A stretch of DNA of 60,959 nucleotides from CF-46 sp042408445 (GCA_042408445.1 JBHORC010000033.1:1-60959), one strand, 5' to 3'; shown: positions 8,600 to 17,132, counted from the stretch's first letter. Notes: a model not told the origin generated them from the sequence alone. Numbers and translations: made by a program.

Positions 8600-9478
8600 T
8601 CAGAGCTCCAGGCTCTGGAGGTAGGCGCGGAACTCCGGGGCGAGCTCGGGTCGCTCCAGCGCCAGCTCGACGGAGGCCTTGAGCCAGCCCATCGTCGTGC
8701 CCGCGTCGTAGCGGATGCCCTCGAACTCGTAGCCGTAGACGGCCTGCTCCTGCATGAGCGCCTCGATGGCGTCGGTCAGCTGGATCTCGCCGCCGGCGCC
8801 GCGCTGCGTCTGCTCGAGCTTGTCGAAGATCTTCGGGGTCAGGACGTAGCGGCCGATGATCGCGAGGTTGGACGGAGCGTCCTCCGGTCGCGGCTTCTCC
8901 ACCAGGCGGCTCACCTTGTGGAGCCGGCCGTGGTTCAGCCCGCCCTCGACCGGCTCGCCGGCGATCACGCCGTAGCGCTGGGTCTCCTCGTGGGGGACCT
9001 CCATGACCGCGACGACGGACGAATGCGTCTCGTTGTAGGCATGGACGAGCTGGCCGATGCAGGGCCGGTCGCCGACGACGACGTCATCGCTCAGGATCAC
9101 GGCGAAGGGCTCGTGGCCGACGACCTCTTTCGCGACGAGGACGGCGTGACCGAGGCCGAGCTGCTCCTTCTGGCGGACGTACGTCACCTGGGCCAGGTCC
9201 GAGATGTGCCGGATCTGGCGGAGCATCTCGATGTCGCCCTTCTCCTCGAGCAGTCGTTCGAGCTCGTAGGAGGTGTCGAAGTGGTCCTCGATCGCGCGCT
9301 TCTGGCTGGAGGTGATGATGATCACCTGCTCGATGCCGGCGGCGACGGCCTCCTCGACCGCGTACTGGATGACGGGCTTGTCGACGAGCGGCAGCATCTC
9401 CTTCGGCTGCGCCTTCGTGGCGGGGAGGAACCGGGTACCCCAGCCGGCGGCAGGGAAGACTGCTTTGCGAACGCGCAT
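8600..9478 (-). CDS. galU: UTP-glucose-1-phosphate uridylyltransferase
   Basis: Makes UDP-glucose from UTP and glucose-1-phosphate for envelope polysaccharides. 292 aa, the usual length, with the nucleotidyltransferase signature PAAGWGTRFLPATKAQPKEM at residues 9-28, the QLGLGHAV segment, LSDDVVVGD, LVEKP and GGEIQLTDAIEAL. Start ATG at 9478. A TATCCT box about 35 nt upstream could be its -10. Monocistronic: the next minus-strand gene is 130 nt away. Confidence 0.95.
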   Translation of the reverse strand: MRVRKAVFPAAGWGTRFLPATKAQPKEMLPLVDKPVIQYAVEEAVAAGIEQVIIITSSQKRAIEDHFDTSYELERLLEEKGDIEMLRQIRHISDLAQVTYVRQKEQLGLGHAVLVAKEVVGHEPFAVILSDDVVVGDRPCIGQLVHAYNETHSSVVAVMEVPHEETQRYGVIAGEPVEGGLNHGRLHKVSRLVEKPRPEDAPSNLAIIGRYVLTPKIFDKLEQTQRGAGGEIQLTDAIEALMQEQAVYGYEFEGIRYDAGTTMGWLKASVELALERPELAPEFRAYLQSLEL

Positions 9479-9609
9479 CGAACCTCACGTCAAGCGGGTG
9501 GGTCGGTGGCCCGAGGATACCATCGGCCCCTCGTGACGCCGGGTGAAGGGTCGGGTCGTCGGCGTTGCAGATCGGCGGGAATTCGTGCTCGGGGTGGCGT
9601 TTCCGGCTG

Positions 9610-10365
9610 TCAGGCGGGGATGCGCGCGTCGGCCCGTTCGTGCTCGATCACGCGTGCGGCGAACTGCCGAACGGCGGCCGTGAAGGCCTCGGGCTGATCC
9701 AGGTTCGCGAGATGCGTCGCCCGCGGGATGAGCCGCCGCTGGGCGTTGGCGGCGACGTCGGCGAACCCGCGTTCGGTGGGGCGGAAGAAGAGGTCCCACT
9801 CGCCGTTCAGCAGGAGCGTCGGGCCGGGCCACGCAGCGAGGCGCGGCTTGAACCGCTGCCCGACGAGGGCCCGGACGGCGATCGCCCCCGCGGCGAACGA
9901 GAAGCCCTCGGCGAGGATCTCGTCCGCGATCGAGCCGGGGAACCGACGGCCGAAGAACCAGCGGTTCGCACGATCGAGCATGCGCTCCGGGACGTACCGG
10001 AACACGCCCGCGAGGGCGACGTACCCGAGCGCCCGGGCACCGGTCGGCTCGGCGGTCGCGCCCGAGACGACCAGCGCGATGACCCGCTCCGGGGCCCGCG
10101 CGGCGACGGTCATGGCGACGTATCCGCCGAGCGACAGCCCGACGAGGATCGCCCGCCCGCCGGTCGCTTCACGGGCGATGAGATCGATGACCTCGTCGGC
10201 GGCGCCGTCGATCGTGAAGGGCCGTGATGCGGCGCGACCATGACCGGGGAGGTCGGGCGCGAGGACGCGGTACTCGTCGTGCAACGCGGCGACCTGCGGC
10301 CGCCAGGATGCGCCGGTCAGACGCGCGCCGTGCAGGAAGACGATCGTCGGCCGGTCGTCGATCAC
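9610..10365 (-). CDS. alpha/beta-fold hydrolase
   Basis: 251 aa single-domain hydrolase. The oxyanion motif FLHGARLTG lies at 10-18, the nucleophile elbow GLSLGG places the Ser at 78, the acid is probably in NGEWDLFF and the catalytic His in ATHLANL. Substrate unknown; the sequence most resembles small-molecule esterases and C-C hydrolases. Start GTG at 10365. It is 73 nt downstream of the response regulator gene on the same strand and may share its transcript. Confidence 0.85.
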   Translation of the reverse strand: MIDDRPTIVFLHGARLTGASWRPQVAALHDEYRVLAPDLPGHGRAASRPFTIDGAADEVIDLIAREATGGRAILVGLSLGGYVAMTVAARAPERVIALVVSGATAEPTGARALGYVALAGVFRYVPERMLDRANRWFFGRRFPGSIADEILAEGFSFAAGAIAVRALVGQRFKPRLAAWPGPTLLLNGEWDLFFRPTERGFADVAANAQRRLIPRATHLANLDQPEAFTAAVRQFAARVIEHERADARIPA

Positions 10366-10438
10366 GGGATCAACGTCGTTTCATTGGCGAGCGAGCGGAG
10401 CCGGCAACGCATCGATGCGCCGTCATCGCGGCGGGCGT

Positions 10439-11095
10439 TTAGTGGACGAGCTTGCGTTCGACCGCGTAGAGCGCCGCCTGCGTCCGGCTCTGCAGGTCGA
10501 GCTTGCCCAGGATGTTGCTGACGTGCGTTCGCGCGGTCCGCTCCGTGATGCCGAGGTCCGTCGCGATCTCCTTGTTGCTCCGGCCGTGGCCGACCAGGCT
10601 CAGCACCTCGAGCTCGCGCTCCGTGAGCGCCTCGACCGGCTCCTGCTCGGCTCGGGCGCGCATCCCCTTCGCGAGGATCCGCGCCGCCGCGGGATCCAGG
10701 TGGACCTCGTCGTGATGCGCGGCCCGGATCGCGGCCGCGACGTCGTCGGCCTCGGCGTCCTTGAGGATGAACCCGCTCGCTCCCGATTCGAGCGCCGCGA
10801 GGACCTTCTCCTCCTCGATGAACGAGGTCAGCGCCACGATCTGGACATCCGGTTGGGCAGCCTTGATCTGGCTGATCGCTGCGATGCCATCGAGCTGCGG
10901 CATCACGATGTCCATCAGGACGACGTCCGGCGCGAGCTCCGCGGACAGCTCGACGCCCCGGAGCCCGTTCTCGGCCTCGCCCACGACCTCGATGTCGTCG
11001 AGCAGCTCCAGGTAGCCGCGGAGGCCACGGCGGACCACGCCATGGTCGTCGACCAGGAGCACCCGGATCTTCGTTGCGTCGACGGTCTCGGTCAC
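10439..11095 (-). CDS. NarL/LuxR-family response regulator
   Basis: 218 aa. Receiver domain with VDDH acidic pocket, phospho-acceptor Asp62 (VVLMDIVMP), a switch Thr in ALTS and Lys in FILKDAEADD; C-terminal LuxR helix-turn-helix (LTERELEVLSLVGHGRSNKEIATDLGI-type, about 150-212). GTG at 11095 is chosen over upstream in-frame starts because GAGGG lies just ahead and the upstream frame is Arg-rich noise. No partner histidine kinase is next to it, so it is an orphan here. Confidence 0.9.
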   Translation of the reverse strand: MTETVDATKIRVLLVDDHGVVRRGLRGYLELLDDIEVVGEAENGLRGVELSAELAPDVVLMDIVMPQLDGIAAISQIKAAQPDVQIVALTSFIEEEKVLAALESGASGFILKDAEADDVAAAIRAAHHDEVHLDPAAARILAKGMRARAEQEPVEALTERELEVLSLVGHGRSNKEIATDLGITERTARTHVSNILGKLDLQSRTQAALYAVERKLVH

Positions 11096-11207
11096 CGGAC
11101 CCTCACTTCCCTCCGGCCGCCGATCGGACGGGCCGATCCGGCCTCCCCGCCGTGTCCCTCGCAGTGTCCCTCGCACCGCGGCCGGCGTCCATCCTCCGCG
11201 ATCCGGC

Positions 11208-12185
11208 TCAGCCCTGCTCGACCGACGGGACAGCGGCCGGCTCGATGACCTGGGCCGACGACGATGCGACGCTGCCGCCACCGCGCTGGATCACGACCGC
11301 CGCGGCCAGGATCGCCACGCCGCCGAGGAGCTGAATCGGTCCAAGCGCCTCGTGGAGCAGGAGCGCCGCGAGCGTCACCCCGACGAGCGGCTCGAACAGC
11401 ATGAGGATCCCGGCGCGCGTTCCGCCGATCGCCCGGATGCCGACGAGGAACAGGATCGACGGGATCCCCGCCGCGACGACACCGGCGAACGCGGCGAGCC
11501 CGAGCGCCGCCGGTCGCTCCGCGACGATCCCGGGGTGTCCGCCCGCGACCACGGCGAGCACACTGCAGGCCGCGGCGGTGATCGCGAGGATCCAGACCAT
11601 CGCCTGCTCCGACGGGACGCTCTTGTACCGCTCGCGACTCACCGTCACGAACACGGTCTGCCACCCGGCCGCGACGAGCCCGAGGACCACGCCGAGTGGG
11701 TTGATCGTCACGCCGGTCGCCTCGCCGAGACCGCCCGCGACGACGAGCACCATGCCGCCGAGGGCCAGCGCGAGACCGGCGAGCCGGGTGCCATCGAGCC
11801 GCTCGTGGCCGAGCGCCGCGGCGACGACCGCGACGAGCGCCGGGTAGGTGTAGAACGCCAGCAGGGCGATCGCAACCGAGGTCAGGTCGAACGCGAAGAA
11901 CATCGCGACGTTGAGTCCGAGACCCGCGATGCCGACGAGGACGAGCGCCCAGCGGTCGACGACCGGCAGCCGGCGCGGATCCACGAACGCGACGCCGCGC
12001 CGGGACCGCACGCCGACGACGACCAGCACGATCAGCAGCCCGAATGCGGCTCGCCAGGCGACAAACGAGAGGGGATCGAAGCCGACGTCGTAGGCGAACC
12101 GGGCGAGCGGCCCGAGGAGCCCGAACCCGCTCGCGGCGAGGACGACGATCAGGGAGCCGGCGAGGATCGGGCGGTCGCGCACCAC
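11208..12185 (-). CDS. EamA-family (DMT) transporter
   Basis: About 325 aa with ten predicted membrane helices in two EamA repeats, typical of metabolite exporters of the drug/metabolite superfamily. Substrate cannot be told. Two tandem GTG codons (12185 and 12182) can start it; TACCAT (rc of 12190-12195) lies 7 nt before the second, which favours 12182 and a leaderless mRNA. Confidence 0.9.
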   Translation of the reverse strand: MVRDRPILAGSLIVVLAASGFGLLGPLARFAYDVGFDPLSFVAWRAAFGLLIVLVVVGVRSRRGVAFVDPRRLPVVDRWALVLVGIAGLGLNVAMFFAFDLTSVAIALLAFYTYPALVAVVAAALGHERLDGTRLAGLALALGGMVLVVAGGLGEATGVTINPLGVVLGLVAAGWQTVFVTVSRERYKSVPSEQAMVWILAITAAACSVLAVVAGGHPGIVAERPAALGLAAFAGVVAAGIPSILFLVGIRAIGGTRAGILMLFEPLVGVTLAALLLHEALGPIQLLGGVAILAAAVVIQRGGGSVASSSAQVIEPAAVPSVEQG

Positions 12186-12240
12186 GCCAATGGTAGGGCC
12201 GCGACGATCCGCCCCCGAGGCGGTTCCCGGCGCCGATCCG

Positions 12241-13398
12241 CTAGCGAACGGTGTCCGTGGCGACGTCGCCGGGCGGTTCGGCCGGGGTTGCGGTCACCGC
12301 GCCCGCGGTCTCCGGTGCCGGACGCCCGGCGGCGGATCCGGTCGCCGCGGCCGCGCTCGGCGACTCCCGGCGCGCCCGCCGCAGGACGACCGACGTGAAG
12401 GGCACCCGGATCTCGCGGAACGCCTCGATCGAGACGAGGAACCCGGCAAGCAGGAACAGCAGCGCGAGGAACTTGCCGACCTGGAACACGTTCGTGACCC
12501 CGAACCGGTTCAGTGTGTCGCCACCGCTCGCCAGGAAGCCGCCGATCGCGATGAGGATCGTGGCCGGCACGCGGCTGTGGAGCCGGCCGGCGACGAGTGC
12601 GCGGACCGCGCCAGGGAGCGACGCGACGAAGTTCACGACGAACGCCACCGGCGAGATCAGCAGGTTGAAGAGGAACTGGTCGCCCGAGGCGTTCGGGTCC
12701 AGCGAGTAGGCAAGAACGCGGCGCTTCGGCATGAACACGTAGGCAGAGAACAGCGCGCCGAGCGCGAGCGTGAGGCCGCCGGTGATGTTCAGGAACGGAG
12801 TCAGCAGACGGATCGTCCCCGGGAACAGCTCGCCGGTCGGGATCCCCGTTGCCGGATCGAGCGCGAATCCCGGAGCGGGCAGCGTCGCGGTCAGCATCAG
12901 CACAGCCGAGACGATCGTCGCGCCGACCACCGCTCCCGCGGCAAGGCTCGGCCAGCGGTCGTTCTGGAAGTACGTCTCGATCGCGATCGCCGCCGCGAGG
13001 ACGACCGCGGCGATCAGATAGAGGATCGGGGCGGAGCCGGCGCCGGGATACTCGAACTTCCGCTGGGTGAGAAGCGTGAACACCCCGGCGAGCAGCAGGC
13101 ACAGAGCGAACGTGTAGCCGAAGCGGGTCCGCCCCAGCAGCCAGGTCGTCCCGAGCCCGAGCCAGCCGGCCGTCCAGACGGCACCGGTGAGATACCAGGT
13201 CCGGTAGAGCGTCTCGTTCCAGCCGCTCGCGGCGCCGACCGCCTCGCAGCCGGACGCGATCCCGTAGAACGTCATCCCGATCGCCCAGATCAGCTGGAAG
13301 CCCTGCCGTCGCTCCCGCCACTGGTCGAACAGCGCGAGCGCGAAGATGAGGGCGAGGATCGAGGTGAGCGCGGGCAGCCAGCCGGACGGCAGCGGCAT
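12241..13398 (-). CDS. conserved multi-pass membrane protein of unknown function
   Basis: 385 aa, nine to ten hydrophobic helices and a Pro/Ala-rich cytoplasmic tail of about 45 residues. I do not recognise a named family. The loop FALDPATGIPTGELFPGT and the segment ASGGDTLNRFGVTNVFQVGKF are hydrophilic and look conserved. Its ATG overlaps the stop of the upstream regulator gene (TGATG), so the two are translationally coupled, suggesting that the regulator reports on or controls this protein. Confidence 0.8.
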   Translation of the reverse strand: MPLPSGWLPALTSILALIFALALFDQWRERRQGFQLIWAIGMTFYGIASGCEAVGAASGWNETLYRTWYLTGAVWTAGWLGLGTTWLLGRTRFGYTFALCLLLAGVFTLLTQRKFEYPGAGSAPILYLIAAVVLAAAIAIETYFQNDRWPSLAAGAVVGATIVSAVLMLTATLPAPGFALDPATGIPTGELFPGTIRLLTPFLNITGGLTLALGALFSAYVFMPKRRVLAYSLDPNASGDQFLFNLLISPVAFVVNFVASLPGAVRALVAGRLHSRVPATILIAIGGFLASGGDTLNRFGVTNVFQVGKFLALLFLLAGFLVSIEAFREIRVPFTSVVLRRARRESPSAAAATGSAAGRPAPETAGAVTATPAEPPGDVATDTVR

Positions 13399-14066
13399 CA
13401 GCGTGAGACCTCCTCGTGGGTCGCCACGAGCCGGAGCAGGAGTCGATCGAGCAGGCTCGAGGACGCGTCGTAGATCTGGCTCAGCCGATCGGGATCGACC
13501 GTTCGCCGCCGGCCGATCGCCGCGAGCTCGCCGAGGAACGGGCGGCGGGCCGCCACGAACAGCGAGACGGCATCCCCGAGCGGCATGCCTGCGGCGGCGA
13601 GGCGGTGGGCGAGACCGTCGGTGATCTCGGCTGCGGCCGCTTCGGCCGCAGCTCGCTCGCCGTCGTCGGTCGCATCGATGTGGGCGACGAGCGCGGCGAC
13701 GAGGGCGCGGCCATCGTCCCGGAAGGCATCCCGATCCTCCGTCCGGACGGCCTCACGGACGGTGCTCACGGCCGCGGTCCGGTCCGAATAGCCGCGGCGG
13801 TAGGCCCGGGAGAGGCGATCAGCCGTCGCGCCCAGCGAGGCGAGGCGGGTCGTCGCGTCCAGGCGACGCGCCTGGAGGACCCGCTCGAGCGTTCCGCGGT
13901 CGAAGCGCCGATGACCGCCGGCCGTGGTGAATGCGTCGATTCGTCCCTCGTCGGCCCAGCGTCGGAGGGTGTCCGGGTCGACGCCGAGCAGCCGGCTCGC
14001 CGGACCCAGCGAGAGCGGTCGAGTCGCGGCGCGGGACAGCCGCGGGGTGGACGGAGCGACGGGCAC
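13398..14066 (-). CDS. MerR/excisionase-type helix-turn-helix regulator with a helical C-terminal domain
   Basis: 222 aa. Residues about 15-62 (SLGPASRLLGVDPDTLRRWADEG then GGHRRFDRG) are a MerR-like winged helix with the TAGGHRRF signature. Residues 65-222 are all helical and resemble RsbRD/stressosome-type N-terminal sensor domains (LFVAARRPFLGELAAIG, SSSLLDRLLLRLV); that assignment is tentative. Start GTG at 14066. A perfect tandem 10-bp repeat lies 21-40 nt upstream and may be its own operator. Coupled to the membrane protein downstream. Confidence 0.8.
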   Translation of the reverse strand: MPVAPSTPRLSRAATRPLSLGPASRLLGVDPDTLRRWADEGRIDAFTTAGGHRRFDRGTLERVLQARRLDATTRLASLGATADRLSRAYRRGYSDRTAAVSTVREAVRTEDRDAFRDDGRALVAALVAHIDATDDGERAAAEAAAAEITDGLAHRLAAAGMPLGDAVSLFVAARRPFLGELAAIGRRRTVDPDRLSQIYDASSSLLDRLLLRLVATHEEVSR

Positions 14067-14086
14067 GGAGGCCGCCTTCGGTGCAC

Positions 14087-14106
14087 AAATCTGGGTAAAT
14101 CTGGGT
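14087..14106. repeat. tandem 10-bp repeat upstream of the MerR-like gene
   Basis: AAATCTGGGT occurs twice head to tail without a gap, in an AT-richer patch just upstream of the GTG at 14066. One helical turn per unit on the promoter face fits a dimeric regulator site. Confidence 0.6.
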
Positions 14107-14213
14107 CCGCGGATTCGTTCGGACGAGGCGGATTATCCGGGCTCGCTTTGCGAGCGTCAATCCGGCTGTTCTGGGGCCCGGCGCAACCGCTCCGGCGCCC
14201 GGCTGGTCGGCCC

Positions 14214-14573
14214 CTAGGCGGGGATCAGCTCGTGCTCGTCCCGATGGATCCCGTCGCACAGGCCCCACTGAACGGTGCCATCGGCGGCCGGGACCGGGAT
14301 CGGTCGCATGATCTCGCGGACCCGCCCCTTGCGGCAGAACAGGTAGTCGCGCTCGGCCATCCAGTGGCGGACGCACGCCTCGTCCGAGTGGAATTCGAAT
14401 GGTCCCGGGTTCAGCATCGGCGTGCCGATCCACGGCGACGAGACCTCGGTCGAGACGATGTCGAGGATGTTGATCCGCCACGGCGTGCCGTCGATGACCT
14501 GGAGGCAGCCCTCGCAGCGGCGAGCGACGTTGTCCTTCACGACGGTCGGGATCCGGATCCCCATGATGTCCAT
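14214..14573 (-). CDS. small Cys-containing conserved protein
   Basis: 119 aa, no signal peptide. A CxxC pair (RRCEGCLQ) near residue 20 and a later Cys/His group (SDEACVRHW, YLFCRKGRV) suggest a zinc site. Function unknown. ATG at 14573 is placed by TACCAT (rc of 14581-14586) exactly 7 nt upstream, a leaderless start; a second in-frame ATG lies three codons later. Its promoter and first codons lie inside the 3' end of the PAP2 gene on the same strand. Confidence 0.75.
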   Translation of the reverse strand: MDIMGIRIPTVVKDNVARRCEGCLQVIDGTPWRINILDIVSTEVSSPWIGTPMLNPGPFEFHSDEACVRHWMAERDYLFCRKGRVREIMRPIPVPAADGTVQWGLCDGIHRDEHELIPA

Positions 14574-15199
14574 CCGCTCGATGGTATCAATCGGCCGGCG
14601 ACGACGATTGCGATGCCGGACCAGCCCAGCCCGACCAGGATCGCGCCCAGGACGTCGGTGGGCCAGTGCGCGCCGATGCCCACCCGAGCGAATCCGACGA
14701 GCCCGACGAAGACCGCCGCGAGAACGATCCCGATCGCCCGGAGCGATCGGCGTTGCCAGACGAAGAGCGCAACGACGAGAGCGGCCAGGACGACCATCCG
14801 GGCGACGTGGCCGCTCGGAAAGCTCGCGATCGATCCGAATGCCTCGATCTCGTTGGCTGTGGGCGGCCGTGGCCGATCGATCACGATCTTCAGCAGCTCC
14901 GTCGGGATCTCGATCGTCAGGCCGAGAAGGAGCGTCAGAGCGGTCACGGGACGGCGGGCAAACCAGGCGAGGACGGCAAGGAGGAGGCACAGGCCGGCGA
15001 AGACCGGCAGGCTTCCCACCACGTCGCCGGCGTCCGCAAGCCACCGCGGACAGAGGGCGACAACCGCGGCCGCGACGGCCTGCTCGCTGGTCGTCGCCGC
15101 GCCCCGGACGAGGAGTCCGAGCACGAATGCCGCAGCAAGCAGGGCAATGGACGGAACGAGCCACCGGCCACGCGAGCCGGTACCGGAGAGAGAAGCCAT
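14537..15199 (-). CDS. PAP2-family membrane phosphatase (possible undecaprenyl-pyrophosphate phosphatase)
   Basis: 220 aa, about six membrane helices. The three phosphatase signatures are complete: KIVIDRPRP, SFPSGHVAR and ARVGIGAHWPTD. Such enzymes dephosphorylate lipid carriers such as undecaprenyl-PP (BcrC-like) or phosphatidate. The gene diverges from the two-component system, and its promoter region carries CAGGT-N6-CAGGT followed 11 nt later by TCTGAT, with the ATG 8 nt after that. Its 3' end overlaps the next gene by 37 nt. Confidence 0.88.
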   Translation of the reverse strand: MASLSGTGSRGRWLVPSIALLAAAFVLGLLVRGAATTSEQAVAAAVVALCPRWLADAGDVVGSLPVFAGLCLLLAVLAWFARRPVTALTLLLGLTIEIPTELLKIVIDRPRPPTANEIEAFGSIASFPSGHVARMVVLAALVVALFVWQRRSLRAIGIVLAAVFVGLVGFARVGIGAHWPTDVLGAILVGLGWSGIAIVVAGRLIPSSGWTSWGSGSRPS

Positions 15200-15224
15200 G
15201 CGTCTCGATCAGACGAGCGCGGGG

Positions 15225-15240
15225 ACCTGAATCTCACCTG
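15225..15240 (-). promoter_or_regulatory. direct-repeat operator (CAGGT-N6-CAGGT) for the PAP2 gene
   Basis: Read on the minus strand, two CAGGT half-sites start 11 bp apart; TCTGAT (rc of 15208-15213) follows after 11 nt. An 11-bp period and this distance to the -10 box match Pho-box-like sites of OmpR/PhoB regulators. The regulator gene is divergently adjacent. Confidence 0.6.
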
Positions 15241-15258
15241 AGCAACGTTCGGCTCGCT

Positions 15259-15274
15259 CAGCCGCGGTTCAGGT
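15259..15274 (+). promoter_or_regulatory. degenerate direct-repeat operator (CAGCC-N6-CAGGT) for the regulator gene
   Basis: Same 11-bp geometry as the sites at 15225-15240 and 17110-17125 but with the first half-site altered; it ends 2 nt before a TCGACA -35 box, where a bound activator could touch RNA polymerase. Suggests autoregulation. Confidence 0.5.
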
Positions 15275-15276
15275 GA

Positions 15277-15304
15277 TCGACAGAGACTGCGCGCGTCCGA
15301 CAAT
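15277..15304 (+). promoter_or_regulatory. candidate promoter of the response regulator-kinase operon
   Basis: TCGACA (15277-15282), 16-nt spacer, GACAAT (15299-15304). The start ATG is about 48 nt downstream and has its own SD (AGAGGAGG). Confidence 0.5.
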
Positions 15305-15352
15305 AGGCGGCCGGATGTCTCGCCGGGGTCGGGCGGGCACCAGAGGAGGCAG

Positions 15353-16096
15353 ATGCGAATCCTTGTCGTCGAGGACGAGCCGGCGATCGCGGAGGCGGTC
15401 AGGACGGCGCTCGTCGACGACGGACATGCCGTGGACCTCGTCGCGAACGGCCTGGACGCGGTGGAGTGGGCGTCTGCTGCGCCGTATGGACTCGTGATCC
15501 TCGACGTCATCCTCCCGGGGATGGACGGGTTCTCGGTGTGCCGGACGATCCGGGCGGAGGGGTTCACGGGGCCGATCCTCATGCTGACCGCACTCACTGG
15601 TGTCGAGGATCGTGTCGCGGGGCTGGACCACGGCGCCGACGACTATCTCGGGAAGCCGTTCGCGATCGCCGAGCTGAAGGCCCGCGTTCGCGCCCTCGCC
15701 CGGCGTCACGGGTCCACCGGTTCGCCCCGGATCGAGGTCGGCGATCTCGTCCTGGACCCATCGAGCCTCGGGGTCTGGCATCAGGGGCGCGAAGTCCGGC
15801 TGACCGCGCGCGAATTCGCCTTCCTGGAGCTGCTCGCTCGACATCCGGGGCAGGTGTTCACGCAGGAGCACCTCGTCGACGCGCTGTGGGGCGTCGACAG
15901 CATTCCCGGCTCGAACGTCGTCGAGGTCTACGTCCGGAGCCTGCGACGAAAGCTCGATGGCGGACGGCGCGACGGCATCATCGAGACGATCCGCGGTGCC
16001 GGCTACCGCGTGCGTACGGCGGGAAGCGACGTGCCCGGACGCCAAGCGCGTCCCGAGTCCGCGGACCCTGGCGACCGTGGCGTCGGAAGGACATAG
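15353..16096 (+). CDS. OmpR-family response regulator
   Basis: 247 aa. Receiver domain 1-115 with acidic pocket VEDEP, phospho-acceptor Asp51 (ILDVILPGMDG), Thr79 and Lys101; winged-helix DNA-binding domain about 128-225 (VRLTAREFAFLELLARHPGQ, VDALWG, VEVYVRSLRRKLD, IRGAGYRV). A strong SD (GAGGAGG) precedes the ATG. The stop directly abuts the kinase ATG. The CAGGT direct repeats on both sides of this gene pair are the natural candidate targets. Confidence 0.94.
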   Translation: MRILVVEDEPAIAEAVRTALVDDGHAVDLVANGLDAVEWASAAPYGLVILDVILPGMDGFSVCRTIRAEGFTGPILMLTALTGVEDRVAGLDHGADDYLGKPFAIAELKARVRALARRHGSTGSPRIEVGDLVLDPSSLGVWHQGREVRLTAREFAFLELLARHPGQVFTQEHLVDALWGVDSIPGSNVVEVYVRSLRRKLDGGRRDGIIETIRGAGYRVRTAGSDVPGRQARPESADPGDRGVGRT

Positions 16097-17116
16097 ATGG
16101 TCCGGCGCGCCCGAATCCGACTGACGCTCCTCTTCATCGCGATGTTCGCGGGCGTCCTGGCCGTCTTCTCGATCGTCTTCTATGTCGCGTTTGCCATCGT
16201 TCTTCAGCCCGACTTCGACGTCGCGCCGGAGCTGACGACCACGCAGGTAGCGGAGGCAGCCTACGGCGCCGCAATCGCGCGGATCGGCGTCTCGATCGTG
16301 ATCGCCGACGCCGCCGCCGTGCTGATCGTCGGGTTCGCGGCGTGGGTGCTGGCAAAACGGACGCTGGAGCCGATTCGGGATGCCCACGCGCGACAGCAGC
16401 GGTTCGTCGCTGACGCATCCCACGAGACGCGGAACCCGCTCGCTGCGATCAAAGCGACCACCGGCGCTGCGCTTGACGGAGCGCGCTCACCGGAGGACCT
16501 CCGCGCCGCGCTCCGGACCGTCGATACGTCCGTCGATCGCCTCATCCGCCTGACGGGCGATCTGCTCGTTCTCGCTCGCGCCAACGACCCGCTGGCGCCG
16601 ACCCGGCGGCAGCCCTCGGACCTCTCCGTGATCGTCGCCGAGGCCTTGGAGGTCGCGACCCCATCGGAATCGCACCGAATTTCGACCGACCTCCGAACCG
16701 ACCTGCCCGTCATGGTCGATCCCGATGAGATCGAACGGATCGTGAGGAACCTCGTCGAAAACGCGCTTCGGTATGGGATCGTGCCCGGCGACGGCGACGG
16801 CGACGCCGACCGCGACGCGACCGCCGATGGCGAGGCAAGTGGCATCGGCGGCGCGATCACCGTCCGAACCCGGTCGAGCGAGGCCGAGGTGTGGCTGGAG
16901 ATCCACGATGAAGGGCCGGGTATCGCGGCCGCCGACATCGATCGGATCTTCGACCCGTTCTACCGCTCGACGGCCCGAGGCCAGGACCGCGAGGGCGTCG
17001 GCCTCGGACTCGCGATTGCGCGCGACCTCGCGCAGCGCAACGGTGCCCGGCTGACCGTTTCGAGCTCGCCCGGAGCCGGCGCCACCTTTCGGCTCGCTCT
17101 GCCTCGACTCAGGTGA
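16097..17116 (+). CDS. sensor histidine kinase
   Basis: 339 aa, the partner of the preceding regulator. Two membrane helices (about 9-34 and 60-86) enclose a very short extracytoplasmic loop of roughly 25 residues, so it probably senses within the membrane or through the neighbouring transporter, as intramembrane-sensing kinases do. H-box FVADASHETRNPL with His109 (HETRNP instead of the common HELRTP), N-box RNLVENALRYG, G1 DEGPGI, F-box FDPFYR, G2 GVGLGLAI. Between N and G1 there is an acidic insertion with repeated Gly-Asp (residues about 235-255). A CAGGT repeat operator overlaps the stop codon. Confidence 0.93.
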   Translation: MVRRARIRLTLLFIAMFAGVLAVFSIVFYVAFAIVLQPDFDVAPELTTTQVAEAAYGAAIARIGVSIVIADAAAVLIVGFAAWVLAKRTLEPIRDAHARQQRFVADASHETRNPLAAIKATTGAALDGARSPEDLRAALRTVDTSVDRLIRLTGDLLVLARANDPLAPTRRQPSDLSVIVAEALEVATPSESHRISTDLRTDLPVMVDPDEIERIVRNLVENALRYGIVPGDGDGDADRDATADGEASGIGGAITVRTRSSEAEVWLEIHDEGPGIAAADIDRIFDPFYRSTARGQDREGVGLGLAIARDLAQRNGARLTVSSSPGAGATFRLALPRLR

Positions 17117-17125
17117 CGTTCAGGT
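17110..17125 (+). promoter_or_regulatory. direct-repeat operator (CAGGT-N6-CAGGT) before the lipoprotein-ABC operon
   Basis: CAGGT at 17110-17114 and 17121-17125, 11-bp period, then 11 nt to CATGTT (17137-17142) as a possible -10. The arrangement repeats that of the PAP2 promoter in the other orientation, so both units are probably controlled together. The first half-site overlaps the kinase stop codon. Confidence 0.6.
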
Positions 17126-17132
17126 TCGGCGC

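Noticed and set aside
9511..9540. TACCAT followed by GTG as a leaderless start on the plus strand
   Set aside because: The frame is short, antisense to the hydrolase gene and not protein-like; the box more likely reflects the galU promoter on the other strand.
11352..12398. Long plus-strand frame of 348 codons
   Set aside because: Antisense shadow of the EamA gene; translation is Arg/Glu/Asp-rich with no fold-like pattern.
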